Part shown: one piece after another, positions 24,970 to 33,055 of the stretch
How the letters are laid out: every line of letters begins with the position of its first letter
Position numbering within the stretch: position 1 is the stretch's first letter
Source: Thalassobius sp050633445
Lineage (GTDB): Bacteria; Pseudomonadota; Alphaproteobacteria; Rhodobacterales; Rhodobacteraceae
Direction of reading: 5' to 3'
NCBI GenBank assembly: GCA_050633445.1
Contig: JBOEGN010000058.1
Location: 1 to 57,290 of the forward strand
Length of the DNA stretch: 57,290 nt
The notes under the pieces: generated by a model
Seen by the model: only the letters and a program-made list of their open reading frames with translations
What the model was told of the DNA's origin: nothing
The model's database searches: none
Made by a program: the position numbers and the translations under genes

Positions 24970-25072
24970 AGAAAAGTGCCTTTGTTTCAACATGCTATGA
25001 CTTTACGATTTTAGGGTTGCGGGCTCAAATGACGAATGCCGTCATGTTTGCTGGCCTGGAATTTTTCGCATG

Positions 25073-25101
25073 AAAAAGGCCAACCCCGACTGGGATTGGC
25101 C
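25073..25101 (-). terminator. Rho-independent terminator after the first caspase gene
   Basis: Read on the minus strand, GGCCAATCCC pairs with GGGGTTGGCC around a 4-nt loop and is followed by TTTTT. The plus-strand arms are 25078-25087 and 25092-25101. It lies about 25 nt past the stop codon at 25126. Confidence 0.88.
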
Positions 25102-25125
25102 TGATTTAAACCGAGTAAAAGAGGT

Positions 25126-27246
25126 TTACTGCGCGCGCACCGTGTCGATTTCAAATTGTAGGAAACGCGGCGCGGGCTGTGACTTTTTCTTGCGGCTGGA
25201 AAGACTGACAGCTGCGCGGGTGGTCATGCCGAAACCGGCCTCGTCCAGCAGTTCGCCCAACCCCTGCGGCGGAGGCGCGGACAAATCTCGGGACCGTTCC
25301 AGGGGCGGTTGCTCGAGAAATGCCAGATCTTCGACGGCACCCTGTTTGCCAGCCGGAGAAACGATGACCAACAGACGGTCACGGCCAAAGGCCTCGTCCG
25401 TGACCAGCACAAAATCCTCGGCCAAGGTATCGCCCGGTTGCAGGCGGCCATTGCCCATAAAGGTGACGGAATAATCCGAGCCAACATATAGCACGTTGAA
25501 ATCCACAGGGGTCCTGTTGGGGTTCGTCAATTCCAGGCCGATCACGTCATCGGGGACCATGCGCACGACGCCTGTCGCGGTGACGGCTGCATGGCTGCCT
25601 TCGACAATGTCTTCGACGTCCATATCGAACCGAGCGCGGGTTAGGCTGGCCTCAACGTTTAGCGCTTTGGCGGTTGGGGTCTGCCCCATTTTCATCAGGT
25701 TTAGCACCTTAGACATGGCCGCAATATTGTCCGTGAACGTATAGGCCAACGTCTCGGCGTCCTTATCGGCGGTCGAGATAGAGTAGAGCCGGTCGTATTC
25801 GTCCACCTCGGTCAGGCCCGAGGACGGCAGGAACCAGATCGCATCGGGGCGGGGGCTGTCGGGAATAACAGCCAGGCGCAGATCGGCCTGCGCACCGGCC
25901 TCGACGAAGTTTACGCGCGAACCGATCAAAGCCCTGGTCCGCGCCCAGTCAATCGCCCTGTTCAGCGCCGCGGCGGGGATAGATTCAGGGTCGGGCAGGG
26001 CGATGGACAGTGTCAGGTCCAATGCGGCCGAGACCTTGCGCATCACCGCGCCTTTAGGAATCTCGGGCGCGGCACCGACGGGCGTCAAAGTCGCAGAAAA
26101 GGTCGTTAGTTTGTCCACAGTATAGCTGGCCAACGCCGCGTCATCCGTATCCACAGGAGAGCGCAGCAGGATCAGTTCCTCGCCCTCGGTCAGGCCATGC
26201 AGGCGGCCAGCGGGCAAGGTGACGGTTTTGCCTTTGGTCACGGCGGGCCATTGCAGGATACGCCCCGCCGCGCCGGTGCCGAAAATCGGGTCGTCCAGCG
26301 CGCCTTCGAACAAGGGGGTCGAGCGCGCGAGGTTCAGGACCGAATATTTGCGCAGGACCTCTTGGGCGAGTTGGCGATACGTAATGCCGGGCCGTTCGGC
26401 CATGGTTTCGAACAGGGTATAGGTGAAAACGCCCTGCAAGCGCCGTCCGGCTTTGCCCTTGGGCATGTTTTTTTCGGGGGTGGTTTCGTTGGTCTGGGCG
26501 GCGAAAAACGCGGTCAGGCTGCCCATGTCAGCGCTGGTCTGGGTGACCTCGATTGCGGGGGCTGGCGCGGAACGAGGGTCGGGCAAAGCACGCGATGTCC
26601 CCTCGGCCTCGATCATCCTATCAGCCGGGATTTTCAGGGCTTCGGGGCCCAGTTTTCGTTCGCGAACTTCGTCCTCCAGCCCATCAGCGGCCCGAGTGGC
26701 CGTGCCCGAGTGGCAACTGTCAAACACCACCCACACATCCGCTCCTTTGGCGCGGATCATGTCGATCAGCTGGCCGATCTCGTCATCAACCAACGCGTTC
26801 TCCACGGTGCCGACGGTGTCATCCCACGGGCCGATATCGACAGGCAGGAACAACTCGTCCAGTCCGTCAACCTCGGTGCTGCTGTCCTGTGCGGGGGCCT
26901 GAGAGCCATGGCCCGAGAAATGCAAATAGACGAAATCGCCCGGCTGCACGGTTTGCGCCAGATCGGCAAAGCCCTGACGGATCGCGGCCAGCGTCGGGGC
27001 TGTTCCGCCCTCGATCCCGTCGGCCAGAACGGTGATGTTTTCGGCGGTAAACTGCGCCACGGGGTTGGATTGCAGATAGGTGGCGATCAGATCAATATCG
27101 TTGGCCGGGCCCCGCAGCCAGAACCGCTCGTCCAGATTGGGATAGGTCGAGGCGCCGATCAGCAACGCGTGGTTGTCACGGGCCTCGGCTCCGATGGCGG
27201 TCAGGGCCAGGATGCCGGCCAGGGCAGTGCTGCGCAAAAGGTTCAT
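25126..27246 (-). CDS. Secreted caspase-like (metacaspase/peptidase C14) protein 1
   Basis: 706 residues. A signal peptide (about 1-22, ending EA) precedes the C14 domain, which starts DNHALLIGASTYPNL. The catalytic dyad is His113 in HFSGHGSQAP and Cys178 in FDSCHSG. An Asp two residues before the Cys, as in metacaspases, suggests cleavage after Arg or Lys. A middle part has LHGLTEGEELIL, and the C-terminal beta-rich part includes VDFNVLYVGSDYSVTFM. Both parts resemble caspase protein 2 at 33056. It is probably exported to the periplasm. It follows a small secreted protein gene by 10 nt in the same operon. Natural substrate unknown. Confidence 0.88.
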   Translation of the reverse strand: MNLLRSTALAGILALTAIGAEARDNHALLIGASTYPNLDERFWLRGPANDIDLIATYLQSNPVAQFTAENITVLADGIEGGTAPTLAAIRQGFADLAQTVQPGDFVYLHFSGHGSQAPAQDSSTEVDGLDELFLPVDIGPWDDTVGTVENALVDDEIGQLIDMIRAKGADVWVVFDSCHSGTATRAADGLEDEVRERKLGPEALKIPADRMIEAEGTSRALPDPRSAPAPAIEVTQTSADMGSLTAFFAAQTNETTPEKNMPKGKAGRRLQGVFTYTLFETMAERPGITYRQLAQEVLRKYSVLNLARSTPLFEGALDDPIFGTGAAGRILQWPAVTKGKTVTLPAGRLHGLTEGEELILLRSPVDTDDAALASYTVDKLTTFSATLTPVGAAPEIPKGAVMRKVSAALDLTLSIALPDPESIPAAALNRAIDWARTRALIGSRVNFVEAGAQADLRLAVIPDSPRPDAIWFLPSSGLTEVDEYDRLYSISTADKDAETLAYTFTDNIAAMSKVLNLMKMGQTPTAKALNVEASLTRARFDMDVEDIVEGSHAAVTATGVVRMVPDDVIGLELTNPNRTPVDFNVLYVGSDYSVTFMGNGRLQPGDTLAEDFVLVTDEAFGRDRLLVIVSPAGKQGAVEDLAFLEQPPLERSRDLSAPPPQGLGELLDEAGFGMTTRAAVSLSSRKKKSQPAPRFLQFEIDTVRAQ

Positions 27247-27256
27247 CTTGGCCCCG

Positions 27257-27910
27257 TCAGTTTGTGATCAAAGAATAGGGTGAGGCTTCGCCGCCCTTGT
27301 TTTTCACGATGATGGTAAAACCGCCGGTCTGGGCCGGTCGCCAGCCACAATAGGCAATCGCGCTGATATCGGTGTCTGAACAGACTAACCGGCCCTTTGC
27401 GTCCTGGACATAGAGGTTCAGATCGGTTGCCGCCTGACCTTCGACATAGACCTCGGCATAGTCCCCGCCCGTGTAGGGCAGCGGCGGATAGGTGTCGGTG
27501 CCACCCGCGCGGATCGAACTGATCGAGTAGACCTGCCCAGTCGCCACACCTTTGGACCGTTCGACGCGAATATCCTCGATCAGGCCTAGCAGCGCCTCGT
27601 CGCCCACGGCCAACTCTTCGGCTGCGTCCAACATCTGTTGCCAAGTCAGGGGCGCGTCTGGTGCGACGTCGCCGGGGGCTCCATCCTGGTCGGGTTTGCG
27701 GTCGGTTAGCGACAAGTTCAGCGATTTGCGCAGTTTGACAGCGGCCATAATCAGGATCGGATCGGACTGTTCGACCCCTGTCAGAAACAGGCTGGCAGAC
27801 ATCTGCGCGGTCTTCAGAGAGGCGCCGGTTTCAGCGTGTAGGGCAGGTGCCGAGGCCATCGTGACCCCAACAAACAGGCCAAGGCTTAGGCAAATGGACT
27901 TTGAAAACAT
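27257..27910 (-). CDS. Small secreted protein paired with caspase 1 (paralogue of 36269-36913)
   Basis: 217 residues from ATG 27910; the longer frame lacks a proper N-terminus. A signal peptide (MFSKSICLSLG to about residue 26, ending LHA) leads into a helical part, MSASLFLTGVEQSDPILIMAAVKLRKSL, then a beta-rich C-terminal part. The latter has DLNLYVQDAKGRLVCSD and ends YSLITN, with two cysteines that could form a disulfide. The same architecture and ending (YYVLTN) occur in the protein at the far end of the locus. No known domain recognised. It is first in the operon with caspase 1, so a partner, chaperone or inhibitor role is possible. Confidence 0.75.
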   Translation of the reverse strand: MFSKSICLSLGLFVGVTMASAPALHAETGASLKTAQMSASLFLTGVEQSDPILIMAAVKLRKSLNLSLTDRKPDQDGAPGDVAPDAPLTWQQMLDAAEELAVGDEALLGLIEDIRVERSKGVATGQVYSISSIRAGGTDTYPPLPYTGGDYAEVYVEGQAATDLNLYVQDAKGRLVCSDTDISAIAYCGWRPAQTGGFTIIVKNKGGEASPYSLITN

Positions 27911-27989
27911 CGAAATTCTCCAATTAGGAATTGAGGTGATAATGCGGGGGAAACCCCTGCTTTTCAAAACTTTTCTACCTTGTTTTCAA

Positions 27990-28010
27990 ACATGAACGGA
28001 CTTGTCATGT
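27990..28010. promoter_or_regulatory. Inverted repeat in the divergent promoter region of the protease locus
   Basis: ACATGA (27990-27995) and TCATGT (28005-28010) are perfect inverted arms with a 9-bp spacer. They lie between the divergent small-secreted-protein and HtrA-like genes. It could be an operator for the response regulator encoded downstream. Arms are short, so chance occurrence is possible. Confidence 0.3.
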
Positions 28011-28068
28011 GAGTTCCCGCCGCCCCCTTGTTAGCGTTCAGGCAACCGGAACGACCAGGAAAAGACAT

Positions 28069-29424
28069 ATGACACATGCCATTCGGATGATCTCTCAGCT
28101 GCGGTTTTTGCGCGGGCTGTTCGCCCCTTTGCACCAGCGCCCGCTGGTCCGGCTGGTGCCCTTGGCGGCGCTGATTGTGACCTTGACGGCGGCTTGGTCA
28201 GACAGGGCAGAGGCGGTGCAAATGTTGGACCGCGGGCTTGAGGCGACGTTGGTTATTTACACCGATGATAGCGACGAAAATTTCCTTGGGTCGGCTGTTT
28301 TGTGGCGCGATGGGCGGTTGGCCGTGTCCAACGCTCATGTGGTGAAACGCAACGCTCGTGTGATTTTGCGCAACCGGAATGGGGACATTGTTGTGGCCCG
28401 GGTGATCCTGCGCGATGAAAAGCGCGACATTGCGGTACTAGAGCTGCCAGGCGCAGTGTTTGGGCCAGGGCTTGAGCCATCAAACGACGTCACCCTGGGT
28501 CAGGAGATTTATGCGCTGGGTGCCCCGCTCCAGACCGCCTCGTCAGTGACACGTGGGATTGTGTCAGCCACCGACCGTCAGGTTCTGGCGTCTGTGCCCG
28601 TGCGCTATATCCAACATGACGCGGCGATCAACCCCGGCAGCTCGGGTGGCCCGTTGATGGATGCCAAGGGGCGCGTGATCGGGATTAATGCCCGCCTGGC
28701 CGATGGCTCGCGCCTGTTCATAGGGATTTCCTATGCGATTCCCGCGTGGCTGATTGACCGGGCCATCGCCGGAGAATTGTTGCCCGTTCCCACACTGGGC
28801 CTAAACATGCGCCCGATTGATCGCCGGATCGCCGGGGCGTTGGGATTGGAAAAAGGCGCTGGCCTGTTGATCGACAATGTTGATCCCTCGGGGCTGGCTG
28901 ATCAGGCGGGGTTGCAGGCCGGTGACGTGTTGCTGGCTGCTGCGGGCCGTGCCCTGACAAAGCCCGGACAGCTGGCTTTTGTTCTGGATGAACGCACTGG
29001 TCCGGTGACCCTGACCGTGCTGCGCGCAGGCGAAACAATCCAGTTGACGCTGAAATTTTCCACCCATAGCGCGTTGATTGATGATGACGGGGCCGAGCGC
29101 TCTATAGCGATAATCCGCGCGTATGATCTGGCGCGTCTGGGGCTGCAAATGGACGAGGACGGCGTGACCGTTGATGTGATCAGCCCCGTCAGCCCCGCTT
29201 TTCTTGCCGGTCTGAACAAGGGCGACACGATCATTTCAGTGAACGGTCAGCCTGCCACCAAAGAGCTGCTGGCAACGCTTAAGGTGTCGCGCCCGATCCT
29301 GTTGCTGGTGCGCCGCCCGGATGGCCGCACGCTGCATATCGCCGTGGATCCCTGGAGCAACGGCAAGGGCAAGCGCCCGGTTGGTGGCGCGAATGTCCTT
29401 GACCCCGAAGTCGTAATCTTTTGA
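28069..29424 (+). CDS. HtrA/DegP-like serine protease with two PDZ domains
   Basis: 451 residues from ATG 28069, with CCAGGAAAAG upstream. The N-terminus is basic with one hydrophobic segment (about 27-43), a signal or anchor. The trypsin-like domain has His90 (SNAHVV), Asp120 (RDIAVLEL) and Ser192 (NPGSSGGPL). Two PDZ domains follow at about 245-330 (GLLIDNVDPSGLADQAGLQAGDVLLAA) and 355-440 (DVISPVSPAFLAGLNKGDTIISVNG). Such proteases sense misfolded or cleaved envelope proteins. It is the first gene of a six-gene rightward operon with the two-component system, patatin, caspase 2 and trypsin-like genes. Confidence 0.88.
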   Translation: MTHAIRMISQLRFLRGLFAPLHQRPLVRLVPLAALIVTLTAAWSDRAEAVQMLDRGLEATLVIYTDDSDENFLGSAVLWRDGRLAVSNAHVVKRNARVILRNRNGDIVVARVILRDEKRDIAVLELPGAVFGPGLEPSNDVTLGQEIYALGAPLQTASSVTRGIVSATDRQVLASVPVRYIQHDAAINPGSSGGPLMDAKGRVIGINARLADGSRLFIGISYAIPAWLIDRAIAGELLPVPTLGLNMRPIDRRIAGALGLEKGAGLLIDNVDPSGLADQAGLQAGDVLLAAAGRALTKPGQLAFVLDERTGPVTLTVLRAGETIQLTLKFSTHSALIDDDGAERSIAIIRAYDLARLGLQMDEDGVTVDVISPVSPAFLAGLNKGDTIISVNGQPATKELLATLKVSRPILLLVRRPDGRTLHIAVDPWSNGKGKRPVGGANVLDPEVVIF

Positions 29425-29444
29425 TCTGGGAGCAAGGAGCCAAT

Positions 29445-30155
29445 ATGACCACGTCCGACCAACCCGCCCGTGTCCTGATCGTCGAAGATGACGCCGTCAC
29501 AGCCGATGGCATGGCGCAGGCCGTGCTGGATGTGGGCGCATCGCCGGTTATTCGCGCCACTTATCACGACGGGTTGCAAGCTGCCTCTGACGGGGATTTT
29601 GCCGTGATCCTTTTCGATCGGATGTTGCCCGGAGGAGACGGCGTTGACGCGATCGCCAAGGTCCGTGCGGCGGGATCTACCGCGCTGATCATGGTGATCT
29701 CGGCGCTAGGACGCGCCCAGAACAAGATCGAAGGGCTGGAGAAAGGCGCCGACGATTACCTGGCCAAACCCTTTGACTCAGAAGAGCTTCGGGCCCGTTT
29801 GCGTGCCCTGCTGCGGCGTCAGAACATGGTGGCGCTGGACAATGATGTGATCGTCTTTGGAGACTTGGAAATCCGCATGAAGGCCCGCACAGTTCATGTG
29901 GGCACGGCCCATGTGGCGATCTCGCCCAAGGAATTCAAATTGCTCAGCTTTTTTGCGGAAAATGCTGGTGATGTGGTGACCCGGATGCAGCTGCTGGAAA
30001 ATGTCTGGAACTTGCATTTTGATCCTCAAACCAATGTGGTGGACGTGCATGTCGGCCGTCTGCGACGCAAGCTGGAAAACGCTGCCGGCCGACCGATTAT
30101 TCACACCGCACGGGGCGAGGGCTATGTCTTTGACCCTGTAAAGGCCGCTGAATGA
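29445..30155 (+). CDS. OmpR/PhoB-family response regulator
   Basis: 236 residues from ATG 29445, behind AAGGAG. The receiver domain has the acidic pair in LIVEDDAVTA, the phosphorylated Asp58 in LFDRMLPGGDG and the lysine in YLAKPFD. The winged-helix output domain contains ISPKEFKLLSFFAENAGDVVTRMQLLENVW and the closing VDVHVGRLRRKLE. It is partnered by the sensor kinase gene, which starts in an ATGA overlap. It likely regulates this locus, possibly through the inverted repeat at 27990-28010. Confidence 0.93.
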   Translation: MTTSDQPARVLIVEDDAVTADGMAQAVLDVGASPVIRATYHDGLQAASDGDFAVILFDRMLPGGDGVDAIAKVRAAGSTALIMVISALGRAQNKIEGLEKGADDYLAKPFDSEELRARLRALLRRQNMVALDNDVIVFGDLEIRMKARTVHVGTAHVAISPKEFKLLSFFAENAGDVVTRMQLLENVWNLHFDPQTNVVDVHVGRLRRKLENAAGRPIIHTARGEGYVFDPVKAAE

Positions 30156-31507
30156 CGGCCCGCCCCCCGCGATCTGCCAGCCTGAGGGTGATGCTGCTTG
30201 TGGCTTCGGGCATCATCCTGCTGTCACTGGGCGCGATGGCGGTGCAATATCGTGTGACCGCGCTGTCATTGGAAACCCGTCAGGCCGAATTGTTGCAGAC
30301 CGATCTAGAGGCATTCGCAGCCCTCTACGAACAGCGCAGGATCGTCGCACTGCGTGAGGCGATCGAGTTCCGTGTTGCCTCCACACCTCGGGATCAGGTG
30401 ATCTATTTGCTGATGGATCGTGATACGAAACTGGCCGGAAATATCGAGCTTTGGCCGGACAGACTGACCCCGCGCGGCATTTTGTTTTCCGCCGAAAATG
30501 CGCAGAGCTTCCTGCATGGCCAGACGCCCTATGTGGGGGTTGCGCGCGAATTGCCGGGGGGATTTCCGTTCCTCGTGGCGCGCTCGCAGGCGGATATGTT
30601 GACAACCCTGTCGGATTTGCGGCGCCTGATCGCGTGGGTCGCCTTGGCGTTGATTGGCGTGGCTTTGGTGGCCGGTTGGGCGGTCAGCCGCGCTGTTCTG
30701 GGCCGAATTGGCCGCCTCAACGCCTTGGCTGACACAGTGGCCGAAGGCGATCTGACCGCTCGTTTGCCGACCCCCAAAACCCAAGATGAATTCGCTGTTT
30801 TGCAAGATCATGTCCACAATATGCTGGATCGGATTGAATCGTTGAATCGCGCCACGCACCGCCTGTCGGACGCCATCGCGCACGAGCTGCGCACGCCTTT
30901 GAACCGTATCCAGCAACGCCTAAGCATGCTGGATACCAGCGATGACACAGCCGAGGAAATCCGTGGCGAGATACGCTCCACCATCCGGATTTTCGACGCA
31001 TTGCTGGACATTTCGGCCGCTGAAGCCGCCAAAGGGCAGCGCCCCGGCCTGGTGCCCGTAAACCTGTCTGAACTCGCCGAGGAAGTCTTTGATCTGTACG
31101 AGCCTTTGGCCGAAGATGCGGGGCTGAAAGCCCGCGCCGAAATTGCCCCGGATCTTTGGGTTTTGGGTGAACGCAGCCTGCTGGCTCAATTGCTGACCAA
31201 CCTGCTGGAAAACGCCATTAAGTACTGTCGCGCGGGCGATGCCATCGACTTGACCCTTGCCCAACGGGATGGTCGGCATCTTTTGGGGCTGGCAGATACC
31301 GGTCCCGGCATTCCGCTCGATATGCGCGCGCACATGTTTGAACGTTTCACCCGTGCCGAGCGCGATCAGAGCCGTGCCGGGCATGGGTTGGGATTGGCGC
31401 TGGTGCAGGCGATCGCGGCGCGGCATGGGGCGAAACTTGTCCTGCCCGAAACCGCAAAAGGCTTTGCGATCCAGGTGAGCTGTCCTAAACTCGACCCCAA
31501 AGCCTGA
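30152..31507 (+). CDS. Membrane sensor histidine kinase
   Basis: 451 residues. A first membrane helix (about 13-30) and a second (about 160-178) enclose a periplasmic domain of about 130 residues. A HAMP domain follows (RIGRLNALADTVAEGDLTARLP), then the dimerisation domain with the phospho-accepting His244 in AIAHELRTPLNR. The ATPase domain has LLTNLLENAIKYC, DTGPGIP and GHGLGLALVQAIAARHGA. The sensed signal must be periplasmic or in the membrane, the compartment where the locus' proteases should act. It overlaps the response regulator by ATGA. Confidence 0.93.
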   Translation: MTARPPRSASLRVMLLVASGIILLSLGAMAVQYRVTALSLETRQAELLQTDLEAFAALYEQRRIVALREAIEFRVASTPRDQVIYLLMDRDTKLAGNIELWPDRLTPRGILFSAENAQSFLHGQTPYVGVARELPGGFPFLVARSQADMLTTLSDLRRLIAWVALALIGVALVAGWAVSRAVLGRIGRLNALADTVAEGDLTARLPTPKTQDEFAVLQDHVHNMLDRIESLNRATHRLSDAIAHELRTPLNRIQQRLSMLDTSDDTAEEIRGEIRSTIRIFDALLDISAAEAAKGQRPGLVPVNLSELAEEVFDLYEPLAEDAGLKARAEIAPDLWVLGERSLLAQLLTNLLENAIKYCRAGDAIDLTLAQRDGRHLLGLADTGPGIPLDMRAHMFERFTRAERDQSRAGHGLGLALVQAIAARHGAKLVLPETAKGFAIQVSCPKLDPKA

Positions 31508-31535
31508 CATTTTCGGGCACTCCTGGGGGGAGAAC

Positions 31536-32990
31536 ATGAAGCTATTCAAGGCGCTTGGCGCGGCCCTGTTTTTGGTGGGCTGCTCGGCTGTGAACAAGCC
31601 ACTGAACCAACCGTTGTCCGAAGGACAGAACCCATCCCTTGCCGACGTAACCCTGGATGCGCCCACTGATGGCGAGGTCTATATCGGGCTGGCCTTTTCG
31701 GGGGGCGGGATGCGGGCGTCGGCCTTTTCATACGGATTGCTAGAGGAATTGCGCGCTCAGACCGCAAGCCCGAAAAACCCGGACGGGATACTGTCAGAGG
31801 TACGGCTGGTGACGGGCGTTTCGGGGGGCTCGGTGACGGCCGCCTATTTCGGGCTGAATGGTCCCAAGGCGTTGAACGGTTACCGCGAGAATTACCTGAT
31901 CACAAATGCTGAACGGTACATGGCGAACTCGCCTTTCAACCCGTTGACCATCGTGCGAGGTCTGTCGGGGGGCGCGAACGGGCGCAAGACCTTTGGGCGC
32001 TATCTGGACGAAAAGCTGTTCCATGGCGCGACTTTCGGCGATTTGCGCGCGCGCAGCCAGATCACCACCTGGATCAATGCTGCGGATATGGCGAACCAGA
32101 CTACATTCTTGTTCAGCCCCGAGACATTCGACGCGCTTTGTTCTGATCTGTCGTCTTTTCCGATTTCTGACGCGGTTGCGGCCTCGGCTGCGTTTCCGTT
32201 GGTGTTTTCACCCATCGTGCTCGAGGCGCATCAGGACAAGTGCGATTATCAGGAACCCGATTGGCTGACAGCCGCGCGGCATAACCCCGAGGCAAGCTCG
32301 GCTATGCGGGCTCACGCGGCAGCGCTGGAAAGCTATGGAAACCCCGAAAAGGTCAAGTATGTCAAACTGCTGGACGGGGGGATCACCGATAATTTTGGCA
32401 CGACCGGATTGGCAATTGAACGGGCGCGGTCGCGCAACGCGCATGCGCCGTTGACGGTGGAGCAAGCCGTGCGGCTAAAGCGGTTCTTGTTCCTTGTGGC
32501 AGATGCGGGCACCGAGAAAACCTATCGCTGGTCCAACAAGCTGCGCGGGCCAGGTGGCCCGAGCTTGGCGATGGGGATCGCCGGGGCCTCGATGGGGTCG
32601 GCCTCGCGCACGGGCTATGATGCGATGCGCTTGCAACTGGAAAAATGGGAGTCCGATCTGGTTGAGTTCCGGTGCACATTGTCCTTGGGACAGGTGCGGC
32701 GCTATCGTGGATCTGTCAGCGGGTGGAACTGTCGCGACCTGAAATTCTTTGTCGGTCTCGTCAGTTTTGACACGCTGGACGAGGAACAGCAGGTCGAACT
32801 GAATGAGATTCCCACCCGGTTGCGTTTGAAAACCGAACAGGTCGACATGGCGATCCAAGCTGGCCGCATGGCCGCCCGCCTAAACCCCGAACTGAACGGA
32901 TTTCTGCGTGCAACGACCGGCCGTAACCCCTTGGCTGTTTTGCAGGGGGAGGGTGCGAAACCACGGCGGATCAGCCCGGTTCAGAATTGA
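31536..32990 (+). CDS. Patatin-like phospholipase lipoprotein
   Basis: 484 residues. The lipobox LVGC puts a lipidated Cys16 at the mature N-terminus. The patatin domain has the oxyanion hole SGGGMR at 55-60, the nucleophile elbow GVSGG with Ser96, VAASAAFP at about 215, and the catalytic Asp280 in DGGITDNFG. All key residues are present, so it should be an active lipid acyl hydrolase anchored in the envelope. It is co-transcribed with the kinase upstream and the second caspase downstream. Whether it acts on self lipids or on outside targets is unknown. Confidence 0.9.
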   Translation: MKLFKALGAALFLVGCSAVNKPLNQPLSEGQNPSLADVTLDAPTDGEVYIGLAFSGGGMRASAFSYGLLEELRAQTASPKNPDGILSEVRLVTGVSGGSVTAAYFGLNGPKALNGYRENYLITNAERYMANSPFNPLTIVRGLSGGANGRKTFGRYLDEKLFHGATFGDLRARSQITTWINAADMANQTTFLFSPETFDALCSDLSSFPISDAVAASAAFPLVFSPIVLEAHQDKCDYQEPDWLTAARHNPEASSAMRAHAAALESYGNPEKVKYVKLLDGGITDNFGTTGLAIERARSRNAHAPLTVEQAVRLKRFLFLVADAGTEKTYRWSNKLRGPGGPSLAMGIAGASMGSASRTGYDAMRLQLEKWESDLVEFRCTLSLGQVRRYRGSVSGWNCRDLKFFVGLVSFDTLDEEQQVELNEIPTRLRLKTEQVDMAIQAGRMAARLNPELNGFLRATTGRNPLAVLQGEGAKPRRISPVQN

Positions 32991-33055
32991 TGACAAATGC
33001 AGTCACAGCGCAGCCAAAGCTTGATTGGGCGCGAAGGGCCTGTAATCAATGGGTT

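Noticed and set aside
26197..27267. 356-codon open frame antisense to caspase 1
   Set aside because: Shadow of the caspase gene; the opposite strand has signal peptide, catalytic motifs and terminator.
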